DNA of 64,000 bases from Lentilactobacillus curieae (GTDB taxonomy: Bacteria; Bacillota; Bacilli; Lactobacillales; Lactobacillaceae): the NCBI RefSeq assembly GCF_000785105.2, contig NZ_CP018906.1, positions 1,178,001 to 1,242,000 of the forward strand. Direction: 5' to 3'. The position numbers and the translations under genes were made by a program. The first letter of the stretch is position 1, and every line of letters begins with the position of its first letter. Positions 60,889 to 64,000 of the stretch are shown here, one piece after another. The notes under the pieces are model-generated. The model was not told where the DNA came from. It did no database searches and worked only from the letters and a program-made list of their open reading frames with translations.

Positions 60889-62502
60889 TTATTCTTCGAT
60901 AATAATTGCATTGATTCCGTTACCGGCAAGGATTCTGCTGGCGTTGTAAGGACCAAGCCCCTTCCTAAACGTGATATAAACCTTTTTCTTGGTTGGAACC
61001 TCATTGATCCGATTACGTAATTCAGATAGCGGGATGTGGATGGTTGGGGTGATTGTCCCAGTCATCTTTTTGTCATCCTCACGAATATCTAAGAAAACTG
61101 CGTGGTCATAGTCTTCAACGGGGATGTCAGTGAGTTTGATGCTATTGAACTTATTAGTAAGTTGGTTGATTGCCACGTAACCAGCAATATTCAATATATC
61201 TCTAGTTGATGAATATGGTGGTGAGTATGGGATTTCTAGAGCTGGAAGGTCGAATACGGATAGGTTACCCGTAATGGCAACTGAAAGTTGAGAAATCCGT
61301 TTATCAATTCCATTTCTCCCAACTGCTTGGCCACCAAGAATCTTTCCAGTGCCATCTTCAAAAATTAGTTTGAAGTTAACCCGGTCGGCGTCAGGATAGA
61401 AATATGCATGGTCGTAAGGGGTGATGAATACGGTTTTGTAGTTAGTCACACCCTTTTGAATCAATGCTTGTTCTGTGTAGCCAACAAAGCTGGCAGTTAA
61501 ATCGAATATTTTTGTGGCCCCTGCACCAATAAATCCATGGTATCTGAATGGCTCCCCGTTCAAAATGTCCGCAAGTAGGTGTCCCTGACGGTTAGCAGCA
61601 CTGGACAGCAAACTAGCGATTGGTTGGTGGTCAATTAAGCTGGTAGTTTCGATTACATCTCCGATTGCATAAATATCTTCAACGTTAGTTGCTAAGCGAT
61701 CATCGACTGGAATATGACCATCTGGAGTTGTGCTGATTCCAGCAGCCTTAGCAATTTCTGAGTTTGGTTTGACTCCAGTGCCTAAAAATACCATATCAGT
61801 AGTGTGGGCAGTTCCGTCAGCGTAGTTAACTGTGTGACCGCCGTCCGCAATGCTTGCTACAGTCTGGTTTAAGTAGAGATGAATGCCTTTTTGTTCAAGA
61901 TGTTCCTTAATGATATCTGTGATTTCGCTATCAAATGGGGCGGCAACCTGGCCACTTTGCTCCACAATTGAAACATCGAGTCCGAGTTCCTTGAATGCCT
62001 CAGCGAGCTCGATTCCAATTGTTCCGGCACCAACAACGATTACTGATTGAGGGTGGTTTTGGTCAATGAAGTCTTTAATCTTATCTGCTTGGCTGATACT
62101 TCTGAGAATAAATGCGTTTGGTGCGTCTTTAATTCCAGGAATATTAGGGAAGGTTGGACTAGCTCCGGTAGCTAAAACGAGGCGGTCATAGCTTTCGGTG
62201 TACTGTTCGCCGTCCGCAAGGTTGGTGATTGTCAGCGTTTTGTCAGCTGGATTGATTTGATTGACTTCGTTATGAAGCCGGACATCAATGTTGTTCTTTT
62301 GTTTTAAAATCTCCGGTGTCCGTTCAACTAAGTCGTCCCGGTTTTTGATAACTCCACTGAGGTAGTAGGGGATTGCACAACTGGCAACTGAAATTGCCGA
62401 TCCCTTTTCTAAAATGATAATTTCAGCATTTTCATCGATTCGAGAAAGTCTAGTTGCAAATGATGGACCACCGGCGATGCCGCCAATTACGATATATTTC
62501 AT
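60889..62502 (-). CDS. CoA-disulfide reductase-like FAD/NAD(P) oxidoreductase with degenerate rhodanese domain
   Basis: 537 residues: FAD motif VIGGIAGGPSFATRL, redox Cys in VASCAIPYYLSG (~C42), NAD(P) motif VVVGAGTIGIELAEA, second FAD strand IYAIGDVIE, a dimerisation domain, and a C-terminal rhodanese-like domain (455-537). There CxxGxR is replaced by TFRKGLG, so no sulfur-transfer Cys remains. The family reduces CoA disulfides or polysulfides, or acts as NADH oxidase/peroxidase. GGGGG site ahead of the ATG; stand-alone gene. Confidence 0.85.
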   Translation of the reverse strand: MKYIVIGGIAGGPSFATRLSRIDENAEIIILEKGSAISVASCAIPYYLSGVIKNRDDLVERTPEILKQKNNIDVRLHNEVNQINPADKTLTITNLADGEQYTESYDRLVLATGASPTFPNIPGIKDAPNAFILRSISQADKIKDFIDQNHPQSVIVVGAGTIGIELAEAFKELGLDVSIVEQSGQVAAPFDSEITDIIKEHLEQKGIHLYLNQTVASIADGGHTVNYADGTAHTTDMVFLGTGVKPNSEIAKAAGISTTPDGHIPVDDRLATNVEDIYAIGDVIETTSLIDHQPIASLLSSAANRQGHLLADILNGEPFRYHGFIGAGATKIFDLTASFVGYTEQALIQKGVTNYKTVFITPYDHAYFYPDADRVNFKLIFEDGTGKILGGQAVGRNGIDKRISQLSVAITGNLSVFDLPALEIPYSPPYSSTRDILNIAGYVAINQLTNKFNSIKLTDIPVEDYDHAVFLDIREDDKKMTGTITPTIHIPLSELRNRINEVPTKKKVYITFRKGLGPYNASRILAGNGINAIIIEE

Positions 62503-62586
62503 GGAAAATCCCCCTTAAATGGATGCGGTTTCGATACCTAAATTTTAACTGTCTGAAGGGGTGAGGGCAATTAAAGCGTACTGACA

Positions 62587-62626
62587 AAAAAGGCCGCGGA
62601 CCATTAGTTATTCACTAACGATTCGC
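62587..62626 (-). terminator. Terminator of the universal stress protein gene
   Basis: Imperfect arms GGCCGCGGACCATTAGT and ACTAACGATTCGCGACC around TATTC; on the minus strand it is followed by TTTTTT. Confidence 0.75.
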
Positions 62627-62642
62627 GACCAGTAAAATTATA

Positions 62643-63119
62643 TTATTCAGCTGTAAGTGGCTTATTGTCAGGTGTAGTTCTAACAACCATTACATCATTT
62701 CTTGAGTTACGGTTAACGAATGATGATACAGAACCTTCCAATACTCGTTGCAAACGGCTCATACCAGTTGCACCGATTACTGTTAAGTCAATATCATGAT
62801 CTTTTGGAAATTCAAAGGCAATAACCGTCTTTGGGTTACCAAAACGAATATGAATTTCGATATCATCGAATTCTGCTTCCGTTTTGATTCTGTCGACCAG
62901 TTTGTTGAGGTAGTCAGTGGTGTCTTCAACTAAGTTGTTGATGACGTCGCCATCTACCATTCCGCCATAATTGTAACCGTATTGAGTTGTGCTAAGTACA
63001 TGAAGCACGTCAAGGTGGGCACCGTTGACTTTAGCAATCATTGCTCCCTTTGCAAGTGCATCTTCTGATTGTTTAGATCCGTCCACTGGTACTAGTACTT
63101 TTTTATAACTAGTTTCCAT
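62643..63119 (-). CDS. Universal stress protein (UspA family)
   Basis: A ~158-residue protein with the Usp fold: VLVPVDGSKQSEDAL at the start and the ATP-binding signature GATGMSRLQRVLEGSVSSFV at the end. ATG 63119 has GGAGGG ahead. Stand-alone, typical of lactobacilli that carry many Usp genes; expected to respond to starvation or acid stress. Confidence 0.93.
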   Translation of the reverse strand: METSYKKVLVPVDGSKQSEDALAKGAMIAKVNGAHLDVLHVLSTTQYGYNYGGMVDGDVINNLVEDTTDYLNKLVDRIKTEAEFDDIEIHIRFGNPKTVIAFEFPKDHDIDLTVIGATGMSRLQRVLEGSVSSFVNRNSRNDVMVVRTTPDNKPLTAE

Positions 63120-63186
63120 GATTCTTCCCTCCAATAAGCTCATCTATTATCAAGTTAATTATATCACTAATGAAAGTGTGGCATAA

Positions 63187-63690
63187 CTAATTTCTAGATG
63201 GAATGGCAATCATTGATGTTTCAATTACATGGCCTGCCATTTTCTTCTGTAATTCATTTAACCAAAAGCCATCGCTTAAGTCCAGAGTGGAATCTAGCGC
63301 ATAGACATTAAGTTGATAATCATGAACTGCATCAGGAGGTTGGGGACCGTTATATCTCCAAGCTGAATCAGGGTTTTGGTTGCCAACTATGGCACCGGCA
63401 GTGCTATTTCGTCCCTGCACCATTGGAACCTTTAAAGTTCGACTATTATCTTCAGGAATCTCAGTTACTTTCCCGTCAATGTTTGCGGCAACCCAGTGAA
63501 TCCAAGCGAATCCGCCAACTGGAATTGCGTCCCAATCAATAAGTAGCAATGCAAACGCCTTTGTGTTTGCTGGAGCGTCGCTAATTGTTATTGGAAATGA
63601 AATGATTGGCTTATCGTCCAGCTTTTCTTCAGCGTACTTACCGTACTTATCTGGAAGTAAGCCATTTTCTAATGGAACTGAAATTTTCAT
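63187..63690 (-). CDS. YbhB/YbcL-type PEBP (Raf kinase inhibitor-like) protein
   Basis: A 167-residue phosphatidylethanolamine-binding-like protein: FALLLIDWDAIPVGGFAWIHWVAAN (the DxDAP...HW pocket) and YNGPQPPDAVHDYQLNVYAL (the GPxPP...H motif). Cytoplasmic, function in bacteria unclear. GAGGTGATC ahead of the ATG. Confidence 0.9.
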   Translation of the reverse strand: MKISVPLENGLLPDKYGKYAEEKLDDKPIISFPITISDAPANTKAFALLLIDWDAIPVGGFAWIHWVAANIDGKVTEIPEDNSRTLKVPMVQGRNSTAGAIVGNQNPDSAWRYNGPQPPDAVHDYQLNVYALDSTLDLSDGFWLNELQKKMAGHVIETSMIAIPSRN

Positions 63691-63709
63691 TAATGATCAC
63701 CTCAGTAAT

Positions 63710-64000
63710 TTATTTTGTAAACGTCAAGGTAAAGTACCCTTGGCCGTTAGCAGTGATTGTGTAGTTAGTATATCCGGCCTTTAACCACTGATCTTTTGTA
63801 GCATCAGCCCAATTCTTGGCATCTGGAATTGAGGCGAAGGTATGGGTGGATGAGAACTGATTACTTTCTGCTGGAGCGGGTTGCTTGGGCGCGACTTTTT
63901 TAGGTTGTGGCTTAGCAACTTGCTTAGTTTGGGCATCGTTTAGCAGAGCCTGTTCACGTTTTTTAACAGAGCTGTTTGACTCCTTATTAATCAGCCCTTG
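63710..64000 (-). CDS. C-terminal part of a lipoprotein- or membrane-anchored-like protein (5' end outside window)
   Basis: 96 codons open to the window edge. A charged segment (KKREQALLND), a Lys/Pro/Gln linker (AKPQPKKVAPKQPAPAES) and a compact C-terminal domain with HTFASIPDAKNWADATKDQW and TNYTITANGQGYFTLTFTK. The linker suggests an exported protein with a small extracellular domain. The family is not recognised. Confidence 0.65.
   Translation of the reverse strand, partial: QGLINKESNSSVKKREQALLNDAQTKQVAKPQPKKVAPKQPAPAESNQFSSTHTFASIPDAKNWADATKDQWLKAGYTNYTITANGQGYFTLTFTK

Overview
The window is a low-GC Gram-positive chromosome segment, most likely from a plant- or fermentation-associated member of the Lactobacillaceae. 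Supporting features are strong AGGAGG-type ribosome binding sites, CcpA-type cre boxes, LysM/transglycosylase wall proteins, an oleate hydratase, proline iminopeptidase, CopY/CopB, BioY, an extracellular tannase and several hemicellulose-debranching enzymes. The species cannot be fixed from the sequence alone. No rRNA, tRNA or CRISPR array was seen.

Layout. 1-6.0 kb: an arabinose-debranching operon (end of a GH51-type arabinofuranosidase, GH146/GH127 beta-L-arabinofuranosidase, GH43 arabinofuranosidase), a small protein of unknown function, and a GH27 gene interrupted by one TAA. 6.4-8.7 kb: a MerR-controlled operon (cupin, carboxymuconolactone-decarboxylase-like protein, zinc alcohol dehydrogenase). 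8.7-12.8 kb: a TetR regulator with palindromic operators, two tandem AEC carriers and isocitrate dehydrogenase. 12.8-18.8 kb: a compact glucuronoxylan-type locus (AraC regulator, GPH symporter, a second copy of the small unknown protein, SGNH hydrolase, GH115). 18.8-24.4 kb: housekeeping and stress genes, including oleate hydratase and PepI.

24.5-34.1 kb is an accessory island. It holds a truncated HIT gene, an IS3 remnant, a tyrosine recombinase, a candidate antisense RNA/toxin locus, a phage-type repressor pseudogene, and several cassettes encoding secreted proteins next to small membrane proteins. Two of these cassettes share a promoter architecture of direct repeats phased at 22 bp, as expected for a LytTR-type, peptide-pheromone-linked regulator. 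One cassette includes a secreted permuted papain-like (YiiX/NlpC-P60-like) hydrolase. This is the most likely place for an undescribed secreted-peptide or competition system.

34.2-64 kb: D-2-hydroxyacid dehydrogenase, GNAT proteins, BioY, a GH3 lipoprotein, a secreted alpha/beta hydrolase, two paralogous LysM wall proteins, two ABC exporters (one pair flanked by a 142-bp direct duplication), a YhgE/Pip-like ABC permease divergent from a TetR regulator, the copY-copB operon, two APC permeases, an extracellular tannase, a CoA-disulfide-reductase-like enzyme, a universal stress protein and a PEBP protein.

Two recurring oddities run across the window. Several otherwise continuous frames are broken by a single TAA. 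Three genes have a strong Shine-Dalgarno sequence placed before an ATC or ATT codon instead of ATG.
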